Source: Epithemia pelagica (lineage: Eukaryota > Bacillariophyta > Bacillariophyceae > Surirellales > Surirellaceae). Taken from it: a stretch of 64,000 nucleotides of DNA. Both the position numbers and the translations under genes were made by a program. The stretch is taken from assembly GCA_946965045.2 (NCBI GenBank), contig OX337239.1:2170001-2234000 (forward strand), written 5' to 3'. Of this stretch, positions 28,968-39,446 are shown in pieces (position 1 is the stretch's first letter; every line of letters begins with the position of its first letter). The notes beneath the pieces are model-generated. The model had not been told where the DNA came from. It worked only from the letters and a program-made list of their open reading frames with translations, and did no database searches.

Positions 28968-31900
28968 CTATTGCTTCTGTGTATCACCACGTCGGAACCA
29001 ACTGTTCCATGTACGTGTTGTTTTGCGAGCGGCAGTTTCCAAGGCACCCAACACTGGATTCTTTTTGTCGTATTGACGCGCCTTGTTGCGATTCTTCATC
29101 TTTTTCTGGTGCTTTTGCTGGGATTGGGTTTGATGAAATTGATGAATCGTTTCCGTATTGTTCAAAAAGGAGGGAAGCAACAAGGCACAATGACATCCTC
29201 CTTGATCGGGATCGGTCAAGGTACTTTCTCCGCTCGATGTGCTACCCACCAAGGTTGGTGGAGAAGCGGATTGGTTGTCATCACCTGGAACGATTGCCTG
29301 GTCTTCAAAGGTTGGATTCAAGACAATCGCATCCTTGCCGCCGTTCATGGGATCATCCACAAGGATATGATCGTCATGAGTCAACATGGTATCTCCACCA
29401 CCCTTGATTGGTGATGGTTGTTCGCCTTGAAATAAAACTCGATCAAAGCTATGTTCCGAATGCAGTCCATCTGTGGACATGATTCGACGAGGTCCATGTC
29501 GTTGATGCGATGAAGATGGTGACGCCAAACCGTTCTGCTGAGAACGAGATGAAGTTGTTCGAATCACTCGATAAGGCAACGGTTGGGTAAGAGCATTCAA
29601 GCCAATGCTGTCTTCTTCTTCCTCGTCTCCCGTCACATCTTCATCCGTCTCTTTGGTCAGGGTTGAAACCTCCAAACCTCCAAAGAGATCTTCACTGTGC
29701 TTAATCCCAGCAGGCAAGACACCAGGTTTCTCACCTGGAGAATCTTCCGCACCTGGTCTTTGTAGACCATCAGATCGATGCCGTCGTGGTTGACCATGTT
29801 GAGGAGGACGACCACCATGGTCTCTGACTTGTTCCTCTCCGTCACTGGCCTGTCGTTTCATGGGGTAAATACCCATGCCTTGAATTTCAAGTGTTCCTGG
29901 GGTTAGACTGCTCTCTATGCTTCTGGAAATGGTGGAAACCTCGTCTCTCGAGTTGGATTTCGATGACCCTATTCCGGGATACATCTGACGGCCACCGCGT
30001 CCGTGCATGGGAGAATGAGGCACATTGGCAGGACTTGCACTGGCCATGGTATCAAAAATTTGATTTCGAATGTTTGCTACCGTCGACTTGGCATCCGGGG
30101 CGGCGGCTCTGTCCCTGCTACTGCCACTTTGGTCACGAGAAGGTGTCCCGGATGGCGTGGGAATCGATATTTCTCGGACAGGTCGAGGATCTTGCCTTCC
30201 ACCGCCATCACCAGACACCCAGGTTAACTCATTGGAATCATGATCTAGTGACGATGACGTGGTGCCATCGGCTAACATTGGTTTCAAGGCTGCACAATTT
30301 GGAGTTCTTTTCAGTGCAGCAGGTTTGTTCAAGGAGGATTTTCGGCCCCCCGTATCGGACGAACTCAAAAGGGGCGGAAGTGGCTGAAACGGTTCGGAGG
30401 ATTCCATTGCTTTTCTCGTCGTGTTGGTGGTGCGTGGTGTTACCTTTAGCTCTTCGGCGGAAGGAGCAGGAACGACGGCACGGCTGCTGCTCGTGCTCCT
30501 TTGAAGAGGCGACACCAAATTGGACGAATTGGTTGATTGCGTCCGAGGAGAGAGCAAAGGAGGAGGCTGCTGGGTCTCATAGTGTTTGCGTGGTACATTG
30601 TACAATTGGGCGGAATCTCCTTCGTCATCCATATACTTTGAATCATCCATCAGTCCTTGTGGCATAGTGTCTTGTTCTTCTTCCTCCTCCGCAGACTTGG
30701 AAGCGAGCAAGTCAACGACTCTTCGTCTTCGACCGGATTGATGTGATGAAGGCGGTGGAGGTTCTTTCATGATAGAACGATTTCGTTGTAAGAATCTTCG
30801 TTTCATGATTTCGGGTAAGTTCCTTCGACTCTTGACATTTGGGTTTTCGGTGGATTTTACGTCTGCTGTTCCTGTAGCATTTGCATCTTTGCCCTTCCCC
30901 GTTGGCTGTACGTGTTGCTGTCGTTTCTCTTTGTTCTTTGCCTTGTTGTTGTTGTTCTTGTTGGCACCACCCCATCGGTGATGTTGTTTGGATGTCTTTT
31001 TCGGTTCCGTAACCCCATCGGATTGCTTCAAATCATCGCCCAATGATGATTTCTCCCCTGTTGGACGATCCCCTGCTGCACCCCCGAAAATACCGGCCAA
31101 ATCGGCCACGACTACATGACTTGCCGCAGAAAGGTCTGGTCGCTGTGAATCATCTTTCAATGGGGAACCAAAGCCCATATCTTGAAAGGATAAAAAGACG
31201 GAATCATTCACTTTTTCGGTACGAAGACTAGTGTCTTGAAGAGGGAACGGCTCTTTTTGTTGCTGTTGAAAAAAGATGACTTCAGTACCCTCGTCCTGGT
31301 GGTCGTTCTTGTGGCGGGTTCCTCGCGCCGCAGGAGTGAGAAATTTCGAGTCGTTCGGTGGTGGACCTCCTCCTCCTCCAAAGAAGGATTGTCTCAATGG
31401 TGATTGGTATGACATGGCAGATTGCGACATCGTTCTTCGATGTTCCAACTCTTCTTCCTCTTCTTCTACCACAGCCGTTTGAGGATCCCATTGGTATCGC
31501 TTGGAAGAACTGGTTGAGCGGTTACGCAAATTCAACAGGGAGACTTCTTCTTCCTCCTCATCATCTTCCTTTACGGCCAAAAGAGAGGGAGGCTGATGTG
31601 GTATCCATGAAGGTTGTTGTTGATGATGCTGCAGTTGTTGGGAATTATCTGATTGAGCCATGTACGTGACTCGAAGAATTTCTCCTTCGGGTAGTCCATC
31701 ATCGTATTCCAATCCTCCTTCCGAAAAATCAACCGTTTCTTCGGCTGTACTGGGAGTTTGACCGGATGTATCCGTTTGGGAATTTCGTTTCCACGATGAC
31801 AGTCTTCGTTGCTTGAGTTGCGAGGACGACGATGTGGTGGTGGTGGAATTACGGTCCTCGAGGTGATAGGTTTGAATTGGACCGCTTTGACTTTGGGAAC

Positions 31901-32609
31901 TATTGCCCCTAATACGACCAATAGGGTTCGACAGACCTTTATTGGATGAAGGATCGATAGTCGACGTTTTCGTAGGGACACGGCGGTGATCGTCTCCACT
32001 GGAGCAGAGTTCGAGTTCCCATAGCGATTGAGAAGACATGGATGTGTTGGTGGAAAAGGAATGATGATGGTGACCCACACGACATTGTGAGGGATGTCCA
32101 CCCGAACGATGTCGATGAATAATGGACCCTGTTTCTTCATTGAGTTCATAGTGCGATAAAAAACTTTGTCCCAATACTTGATCCTCCTGCTTTGGCTGTT
32201 GATTGAGTGGATCAACGCCTACCTCAACTCCTTCCGTGACATGCAAGGCGGGGGCTGCATCGTCGTGGTCCTCCTCCGGTCTCAAAGAATCGTCGGCTAC
32301 GGTGTAAGAATTCTTTAGCCGTTGTTTGGCGTGTTTCCCGGAATTGGTTCGTCCCAGGGCGCAGACTGGCAATTTTTGGGTCGAGTCGGAATTCGATGTG
32401 GTTGTTTTGGTGGGTTCCTGCAATGGCTTTTTTAACAAGGGAGAGGATCCTGGGATAGACTCACTTTTTTGGGATTGAATCTTCTTCTTTGAAGTATTAT
32501 TGTTGGAGTGACCTTGAAACAACCCTCGAAAGGGTCGAAACCCTCCCGAATGGTTCCCTTGACTGCGGGATGCCGCTTTCTCTGCCCCACCGCTGTTTCG
32601 AGGTCTCAT
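28968..32609 (-). CDS. Long disordered protein of unknown function, 1213 aa
   Basis: A single-exon ORF from ATG 32607-32609. Nearly all of it is low-complexity, rich in Ser, Gln, Asn and acidic runs, with basic patches such as NNNNKAKNKEKRQQ and KRRFLQRNRSIMKEPPPP. One stretch looks more constrained (about residues 855-950: VANIRNQIFDTMASASP and SLTPGTLEIQGMGIYPMKRQ). The C-terminus ends in an amphipathic, aromatic and basic segment (KKNPVLGALETAARKTTR, then WNSWFRRGD) that could bind a membrane or partner. No domain is recognised. Its composition and acidic or Ser tracts resemble the PDZ-protein gene nearby, but no alignable paralogy is obvious. Confidence 0.75.
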   Translation of the reverse strand: MRPRNSGGAEKAASRSQGNHSGGFRPFRGLFQGHSNNNTSKKKIQSQKSESIPGSSPLLKKPLQEPTKTTTSNSDSTQKLPVCALGRTNSGKHAKQRLKNSYTVADDSLRPEEDHDDAAPALHVTEGVEVGVDPLNQQPKQEDQVLGQSFLSHYELNEETGSIIHRHRSGGHPSQCRVGHHHHSFSTNTSMSSQSLWELELCSSGDDHRRVPTKTSTIDPSSNKGLSNPIGRIRGNSSQSQSGPIQTYHLEDRNSTTTTSSSSQLKQRRLSSWKRNSQTDTSGQTPSTAEETVDFSEGGLEYDDGLPEGEILRVTYMAQSDNSQQLQHHQQQPSWIPHQPPSLLAVKEDDEEEEEVSLLNLRNRSTSSSKRYQWDPQTAVVEEEEEELEHRRTMSQSAMSYQSPLRQSFFGGGGGPPPNDSKFLTPAARGTRHKNDHQDEGTEVIFFQQQQKEPFPLQDTSLRTEKVNDSVFLSFQDMGFGSPLKDDSQRPDLSAASHVVVADLAGIFGGAAGDRPTGEKSSLGDDLKQSDGVTEPKKTSKQHHRWGGANKNNNNKAKNKEKRQQHVQPTGKGKDANATGTADVKSTENPNVKSRRNLPEIMKRRFLQRNRSIMKEPPPPSSHQSGRRRRVVDLLASKSAEEEEEQDTMPQGLMDDSKYMDDEGDSAQLYNVPRKHYETQQPPPLLSPRTQSTNSSNLVSPLQRSTSSSRAVVPAPSAEELKVTPRTTNTTRKAMESSEPFQPLPPLLSSSDTGGRKSSLNKPAALKRTPNCAALKPMLADGTTSSSLDHDSNELTWVSGDGGGRQDPRPVREISIPTPSGTPSRDQSGSSRDRAAAPDAKSTVANIRNQIFDTMASASPANVPHSPMHGRGGRQMYPGIGSSKSNSRDEVSTISRSIESSLTPGTLEIQGMGIYPMKRQASDGEEQVRDHGGRPPQHGQPRRHRSDGLQRPGAEDSPGEKPGVLPAGIKHSEDLFGGLEVSTLTKETDEDVTGDEEEEDSIGLNALTQPLPYRVIRTTSSRSQQNGLASPSSSHQRHGPRRIMSTDGLHSEHSFDRVLFQGEQPSPIKGGGDTMLTHDDHILVDDPMNGGKDAIVLNPTFEDQAIVPGDDNQSASPPTLVGSTSSGESTLTDPDQGGCHCALLLPSFLNNTETIHQFHQTQSQQKHQKKMKNRNKARQYDKKNPVLGALETAARKTTRTWNSWFRRGDTQKQ

Positions 32610-34925
32610 GTTCCGAATTGTTGTTGATATATGTGTATGAGTTTCTCACGTTTGAATGATGGAGAAGTCTCTCAATACGCAAGAAGAAGGAACCTTGTTG
32701 GTTGCAAGAAATGTTGTTGCAATTGTTTTGGCAGCGGTGATTGCGTAATGCAACCACAACAACTATCTCTCGACAAAGAGAAGAGACAACGACCACCAGA
32801 GGAGAACCGTGTGAATTTAAAGGATGATGCGAACAATCCAACGCGGAGAGGGACGACGTGAAACACGCTTAAGTTTGGTTCAAAGTCTTTTTTTGACCTT
32901 GATACTCGTTCTACTCCAACGGGTTGAATCGTAGACGCAACTGCTCGGCTTGTTGTCGCTGTTGTTCTGGTTCGACAATGTAGTATTTGGAAACTCCACT
33001 CACTTGTTTCGTACTGGATTGCACCGCCACTGCTGTTGCGCCATGTCTCTCTAATCTCCTCTCTCCTCCAGACTCCAGTATTGAATAATAGAATACACCT
33101 TTCCTTAGTATTGGCCCACAGGGAACGTTCTTCTCCACCGCGCTCACATTTTGCTGCCGTTGATAGCGTTGCCTCACGCCGGTCAGCATAGAAATATCTC
33201 AAAATACACATGAAATCAGTCCGATGACATCCAATATCCGATCAAACTTAGAGTACCGGCGCGCCGGTCTGCCCCTTCCCAGTGCACTTGCAGGACTACT
33301 TACAAAAGTTTAAATTAGAGAAGTACGGCAGTGACCAACGGTCCCCCCAACGAGCCCGAATGTCTGTTCAGGTCCCCCAACGACTCGTTTGGGAAGTGTT
33401 GGGAAAAGCGTTATGTTTCCGAGTACAATCTATCAACCGCACACGTTTCTGTGAGTCATTTCGAATATCTAAGAGAAAGAGAAGTCGCGCAGGACCAGCC
33501 CGTAAAAATTACAGCAGAATCCCCCATTGGGAACACGCCGGGTGAGGCGTCGTGGGAGCAGTGGGACACACACAAGACTGGGTACTGGACGACACCACCC
33601 CATAAACCATCCTGTGGCGCAACCCTAACCGATTGCTCCCGTCGTTTTCCCCACGGCATCTCGCTCTCATCATGGGACTGACAGGAGATCGACGAGGCAT
33701 TGTACACTCGGATTCGGAACTCCAGAACAAGAAGAAAGCAAGAGTCTGATTCGACTACTACAAACGAAAAGCAATAGTCTGATTCGATGGTCATGTTTTG
33801 GATGAGACTCTCCACACTCCACAGACCACCGATAAATAATGCTACTCCTTTCTCTGCATTATCAATTCTAACAAGCTTCATAGACACGATACCTTCACTG
33901 TCTAGCGGTGTAGAAAATAGTGTAGAAATAACAATCTATCAAGCTTCAAGACAACTCTGGTGAGTATCCAAGGGAACCGTTCCACATGGCAAGCTTTTTC
34001 GAATGATTGCAATCCTTTACGAGATCCTGAAGAATACAGTCATGCTTTGGGAACAAGTAATTACGTGGACCGCTGCTTATCTTATACAAGAAAATACTGG
34101 TTTTGAGGCACTCTGGTGAAGATGCAAACTACCAGTCTTTGTCTTTTCCCTTTGCCGTGGAGGGACGAGTTCGATTTTCTTTGACAAGAGGTCTCTTTGG
34201 AGTCAAAGCGGATTCGGTTCCTTTCCATTGGGTCGGCATGAATAATCCACATCGTTGACAGCGAAAGCGCCTCTCTACGTTGAGGGATGACTGTTGCTCG
34301 GATCATTCGAGAGTCGAGAGTTCCAAGCAACAGATTTTCCTCCCATCCTTAGAGCTTCATCTCCATGATTGCCATTGCATAGACTTTTGAAGAAGCGAGT
34401 GAATGGAACAAGACTTCTACCGTTTACGACCGTTAAAGTCTCTCCTAGATGGAACGACCCGGATATATAGACAAATTTTGAACGCGCAATAGCTGTTCTT
34501 CCATTCAAAATCTGAATCCTGTTCGGATACATACAGCGAGTCGCGCAGGACCCCCTCGGGAATGCGCCGGGTGAGTCGTCGTAGAAGCATCCAACCGCAA
34601 GACCAAACGGACCGACTGCATCCGATGGAACGGAAAGTTCCCGTTCTCAATCTATACGAGCTATATACGAGTGCCATTGATCACAATAACTGCATTCGAC
34701 GATTCGCTATCGTGTGGCGGGGTGGTGTACCAAAGGAAAAAACACAAGATTCCTTACACGGCCCATCACACTTTCCCTTTTGCTTCATTCTACGAAACGA
34801 AAGTCCACCAAAGGCTTTCCATTTTTAGATCTCTTGCACTCGTTGCTTCTCCTATTGTTTTGTGGTGCTTCTCTTTTCGGATACCAATATTGCGAGACAA
34901 CAAGAAACCTTGTTCTTCTCGAACC
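32610..34925. other. 2.3-kb divergent intergenic region
   Basis: This region separates two divergent genes. Short ORFs on both strands have no recognisable protein. A short block is repeated imperfectly: a GTCGCGCAGGACC box followed by a CGCCGGGTGAG box at about 33484-33563 and again at about 34538-34578. No LTR, TIR or tRNA structure is evident to me. Confidence 0.5.
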
Positions 34926-36965
34926 ATGCCGACTCACGACCATCAAGAAATGCACTCTCTTCCGGTGCCGGAAGAGGTGAAGACGGACAGTATCATTACG
35001 GCCATTCAGCGACAAGAAGAAGAAGACAGTCGCGCGGCCTTCAAAAAGACTCGTCGCCGCTCGCTCATTCTCATGGGTGTGGCGGTGGTTGCCTTTGTGG
35101 CCGTAGTGGGTTTTATGGTGGCCTTTTTCACACAAGGCGAACGAACGGAAAAATCCGTCGCTCGTGCCACGGATCAAGGACGGCAAAGTGACGTGGATCC
35201 CTCGGCTTGGGATCGAGTGATTCAGTTACTCAAAACCTATACACCCGAGGAGCAGCTTCATACATCGGGAACACCTCAAAATGCGGCTGCCAATTGGATG
35301 ACTCGACAAGTCACGAACAATGGGTTGGATGTGCCTTCGTCGGCTTCCTACGATGATGCCTTTGGATTTGTTCAACGCTATGTCTTGGCAACCTTTTACA
35401 TTGCCTTGGACGGAGACAACTGGAAATACAAGTTGAGTTTCCTCGATGTGGAAAAGTCGGTTTGCGATTGGAATGAAAGGCTCAACGTCGTACCCGGTAC
35501 ATTTGCTATGGTACCAGCCAATGATGGAGAAGAAGAAACGGGAGGATACCAGGGAGACTTTAGCAAAGAAATACTTGCCACGATTGGTGTCAAGTGTAAT
35601 GACCTGAACGAGGTTGAGTACATTTATCTTCGTAAGTCAACTGACAAGCTTGTTACCATCACGTGTGTAAGGATTCTCTAACTTTTTTCTGCCTGCATGA
35701 CCTCTCCAGCGGACAACAACCTAAACGGTGAAATCCCTCCTGAAACTGGTCTTTTGGAAGCCATGAGACACTTTTCCGTCTACTCCAATTCCATTGGCGG
35801 AACCCTGCCCAGCTCTCTCATGGAATGGAACGATTTGGAAGTCATGATTGTTGAACACAATCAGTTGACCGGAAACTTCCCGCCCTACATTAGTCAATGG
35901 TCCAACTTGCTGACAATTTCATTTGCCAACAACAAGTTTAGGGGAGACTTGCCCTCGTTTGAAGCCCTTACTCAGCTCAAGTCGGTCGCTCTCAATGGCA
36001 ACAATTTTACCGGTCCCATTGATGTCTTTAACCAAAACACACAATTGGACATCTTGTTCCTTCAAGACAATGAATTCTCGGGTGAATTCAATCCAACTCT
36101 CTTGAGTAATGTGGAACTCCAGGTCATGGATTGTTCCAATAACAAGATTACAGGAGAGCTTACGTCCGATTGGTATTCCGTCCGCATCCTGGACGTGCAC
36201 AACAACTTACTTTCGGGAAACCTCCCTGAAGTTGACGATGATGCGGAAACCGTTTACTTGTCGTTGTATGGTAATGGCCTTACTGGTGAGATTCCTGAGA
36301 GCATCGGCAACTTGTACGATTTGTACCACTTGGATCTGTCAAACAATAAGTTTACTGGTGCCATCCCCGCGACCTTGAACATGTTGACTAGTTTGGAGTA
36401 CCTGTACCTCGGCAATAACAACTTTGATCCTCAAGTGTTTCCCTATTTGGGCGAATGCGGTGATTTACAAGAGCTCTCCCTCCGATCTTGTAATTTGATT
36501 AAAGCGATGCCTCATTATATTGGCCGTCTGTTGAGACAGTTAGTCTTGTTGGATGTCTCCAACAATAGACTGGAAGGAGAAATTCGGGAAAACTTGGCGC
36601 ACGCATCCGACATGCGTTTCTTGCTTTTGGCCAACAACAACTTTACAGGAAGTGTCCCGGAACAATTTGTTTACCTGGAAAGTCTTTCTGTCTTTACCGT
36701 CGATCACAATCCCTTGTTGAGTGGATCCATGGGAGATATTTGTGACCAGGATGTGGGACCTCAAGAATTGCAACATGTTTTGACCGATTGTTCGGTGGAC
36801 TGTCCTTGTTGCGATGTATGCTGCACTGAGCAGGACACGGGTTGTGGTTCCGAAACAGTGACACCCAATCTGGGAGGGGATGGCACCTACGAACGCGTAT
36901 CCTACATCTTCAATGAAGAATTGGTCTTTTCGATCGACAATACGGAAGAGGATGGCGATGACTAG
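34926..36965 (+). CDS. Single-pass membrane leucine-rich repeat protein
   Basis: Exons 34926-35631 and 35710-36965 (653 aa) are joined by a 78-bp GTAAGT...TCCAG intron in phase 1, giving EYIYLPDNNLNGEIPPE. A basic stretch KKTRRRS precedes a transmembrane segment at about residues 46-68, so the protein is type II with the LRRs outside or lumenal. The plant-type LRR consensus is plain (LDLSNNKFTGAIPATLNML, LDVSNNRLEGEI, LLANNNFTGSVPEQF), with roughly ten repeats of about 24 residues. A Cys-rich cap follows (DCSVDCPCCDVCCTEQDTGC). There is no kinase domain; the 45-residue cytoplasmic part is acidic or basic and short. It is probably an adhesion or recognition receptor. Such LRR proteins are numerous in diatoms. 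Confidence 0.9.
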
Positions 36966-37461
36966 GTGGTAAAGGAACAGAAACAAGGGATAATGATGTT
37001 CATGAAAGATGTGCCATTTACGCCAACGTGAAGCGTTCCGAATTCCGCAGCCAAGGATGATCTTGATTTCAACCATCATCCTAATCCCAGGTACTATTAT
37101 TTTCAGATAAAAACAATACATGATGAAGGAAAAGTAGAGAACATAACACCAATAGCGTCTATTTGTTTTGTATGGTTCTTAATGGTTGGTCCTTCTTTAC
37201 TACCTCGGTTTTTCGTATTGTTGATTCAGATGAAGACAACTCGATGCGTCCCCGCAGGCTTGGACAGGACCTCATGAGTGCTAACGACTGTGCCAGAGAA
37301 TATTTGTCAAAAGAACAGTGACAAACCGTATCTGCTGTTATGTCAACAGGGAAATCTCAAGGGCTCAGGGTGGTGATACTGCGAATCAACAACAGGTACC
37401 GGTCACCAAACCAAAACGTCCAAACTTGGAAAACAAAAGCAAGTTTTAACATCGTTCGTTT
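36966..37461. other. Convergent intergenic region
   Basis: About 500 bp lie between converging genes. I see no gene, repeat or RNA in it. Confidence 0.5.
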
Positions 37462-38637
37462 TTAGCTATATTTTTGTTTCGAAGAGGTCGTATCGCCAAC
37501 AATATTGCTCTTGCCTCCATTGTCATTGCGGCTGTCCTTCGGAAGAGGTCGGTCTCGATGGACAACAATGGGGAGAGTTTCCGGTTCCAATTGGAGCGAG
37601 GGAAGCGACCCATCTTCGTCAAGGGGCCAACTGGGATTAAGACATGACGCCTTGTCGGATGGGCGATGAACCAAAGCTAACCTCAAAACGTTTACATAGG
37701 TATAACAGCTGAACACGACAAACAATCGACGATACCATACAAACTGAGATGCATGAGCAGCCATGGCCCGCCAATTCCAGCGCAATGGTTGCTGCAATCG
37801 AAACCACCATCTGGTGTCTAGAAAAGTATCAGGAGAAACTTGATTTGACTCTGTCCATGATGCTTTCGTGTCATCTCGCTTCCTTGAACGCGAGGACAAG
37901 AAGGAGGAAAAGTGTGGTACGGCTCCAAGCCACGTCAACATCAACAGAAACCAACAATAGAAGGGAAGATATTTGGCTACAACATTTGTTTCGGTTTCGA
38001 GGGTCCACACATGAGTTATGAAAATGGGCGGTAGACTCACTGTTTGGGCCGTGGATTTGTGGTAAGTAGTGTCGTCATTGTCTCTTCTACGTTGCTGGGT
38101 TTGCTTTTTATGTGAAGAAAACAAGTACTTGACTGCTGTACACGTATCGTGATGATTCACGTGTCCAGAAACACCCCCTTCATCAAAAGTGATGAACTGA
38201 ATTTCGATTGTCGTGTCCTTTTCTCTTGGATTCTGTCCAAACGACTTCTGCAGTCCTTGATGGAGGGCATACCGAATGCATTCCGCTACATGCGGTATCT
38301 TCCATGAGTTTTGGGGATGATCCAATGGCCACTGGTTGGCTACGCTACTATCTTCACCACGTACTAGGAGGAGTTTGTCAATCATGGGCAAGACAACAGT
38401 GTTCGTCCTACCATCACCAAAACACTGCCCTTCCAATTCCGTTTGTCGAGTGCTTCCCAATCCATCGTAATTTCCGGTTGTGAGACAGAGCAACCATATT
38501 TGAAAGGATTGATTCGGGGATCTTGTTTGTTGCCGCTTCTGCTGCTGCCACAATCCATACAAGGTAGGAAGAAAGAACAGACTTTCGTCATCGGGATGCG
38601 CCGTTACCAAAACATGGATTGTATTCCTGCATGTCAT
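37462..38637 (-). CDS. PIGL: N-acetylglucosaminyl-phosphatidylinositol de-N-acetylase (PIG-L family)
   Basis: This 391-residue ORF starts at ATG 38635-38637. PIG-L removes acetate from GlcNAc-PI in the second step of GPI-anchor synthesis at the ER (EC 3.5.1.89). Signature motifs are VTAHPDDESLFF (residues 12-23; zinc-binding His and Asp-Asp), LTTGNYDGLGSTRQTEL and ITFDEGGVSGHVNHHDTC (second zinc-binding site). The enzyme part is about 250 residues, as usual. Animal PIG-L has an N-terminal membrane anchor. Here the N-terminus goes straight into the catalytic strand, and hydrophobic segments lie after the catalytic part (YCWFLLMLTWLGAV and LFVVFSCYTYVNVLRLA). The C-terminal tail is about 70 residues, basic and acidic. 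Confidence 0.9.
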   Translation of the reverse strand: MTCRNTIHVLVTAHPDDESLFFLPTLYGLWQQQKRQQTRSPNQSFQIWLLCLTTGNYDGLGSTRQTELEGQCFGDGRTNTVVLPMIDKLLLVRGEDSSVANQWPLDHPQNSWKIPHVAECIRYALHQGLQKSFGQNPREKDTTIEIQFITFDEGGVSGHVNHHDTCTAVKYLFSSHKKQTQQRRRDNDDTTYHKSTAQTVSLPPIFITHVWTLETETNVVAKYLPFYCWFLLMLTWLGAVPHFSSFLSSRSRKRDDTKASWTESNQVSPDTFLDTRWWFRLQQPLRWNWRAMAAHASQFVWYRRLFVVFSCYTYVNVLRLALVHRPSDKASCLNPSWPLDEDGSLPSLQLEPETLPIVVHRDRPLPKDSRNDNGGKSNIVGDTTSSKQKYS

Positions 38638-39446
38638 TGTCAGTCAGTAGTCAGCCCGAACAGACAGAAGGTAAACGGACCGACAGATAGATCGACAGAC
38701 AGACGGATGGTGTGAGTGTGACATCGACGTGCGTCACACAAACTTAGCATACACGATCATTCCCGCGCAGAGGAAATTTCCTGTCAGCAAGCATGGTCAG
38801 GTCATCATTTTCGTGCATAATACAACGGATATATTTTTACCTAAGTATCAGTGTTCACTGGACCAGTTGAGTTTCTTGGCGATCGATATATTTATAAGAT
38901 TCGCCAATCTGAACGTATGTCGACTCCCATGAGCCAGGAATTTGTTTATCAACGGACATTTCGTGCTCAAATAACGGATGAGATAAAACCGTTGGCTTAA
39001 ATACCATCCATAAATCTGATGGCACGCCGGACGACGCATCGGGACGAGGCCCTGCCACTGAATCTTTTTGCACCTTCGTGACAGGTCCCCCATTTTAGCG
39101 ATGTTCCCTCATTCATATCGAGCAACGTTGTTACTCACAAAAAGCTGCTCTAAACGCAAAGAACCGCCTATCAATAGCGTCGACAAACCGGACGGGGGTA
39201 CTCGCCACTGGAAGGATTGTCTCGCTACCTCAAAAAGATCAAGATCAGCCATTTGTCATACAACAAGATAAAAGCCTTACAAACTTGTATCCCGGTGCAT
39301 TTCCGCCATCGATCGGCTCAAACCTGATTGACGATTGATTGTGACCTGAACGACGGTCTCAATACCGTATCTACAAAGCCATTGACACCTGACGGTCCAG
39401 TTCGATTCGGTTCATTCATAATCAATTCATTATTCACAACATAAAA
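38638..39446. other. Divergent intergenic region, promoter of the first giant gene
   Basis: About 810 bp between the PIG-L ATG and the giant-protein ATG. The 60 bp before 39447 are AT-rich (TTCATAATCAATTCATTATTC), which could be core promoter or 5' UTR. A short ACAGACAGA-type run lies near 38680. There is no gene. Confidence 0.45.

Noticed and set aside
33282-33681. Two overlapping plus-strand frames between the disordered and LRR genes
   Set aside because: Neither shows a domain; the region shares short non-coding boxes with 34538-34578, which suggests intergenic repeat remnants.
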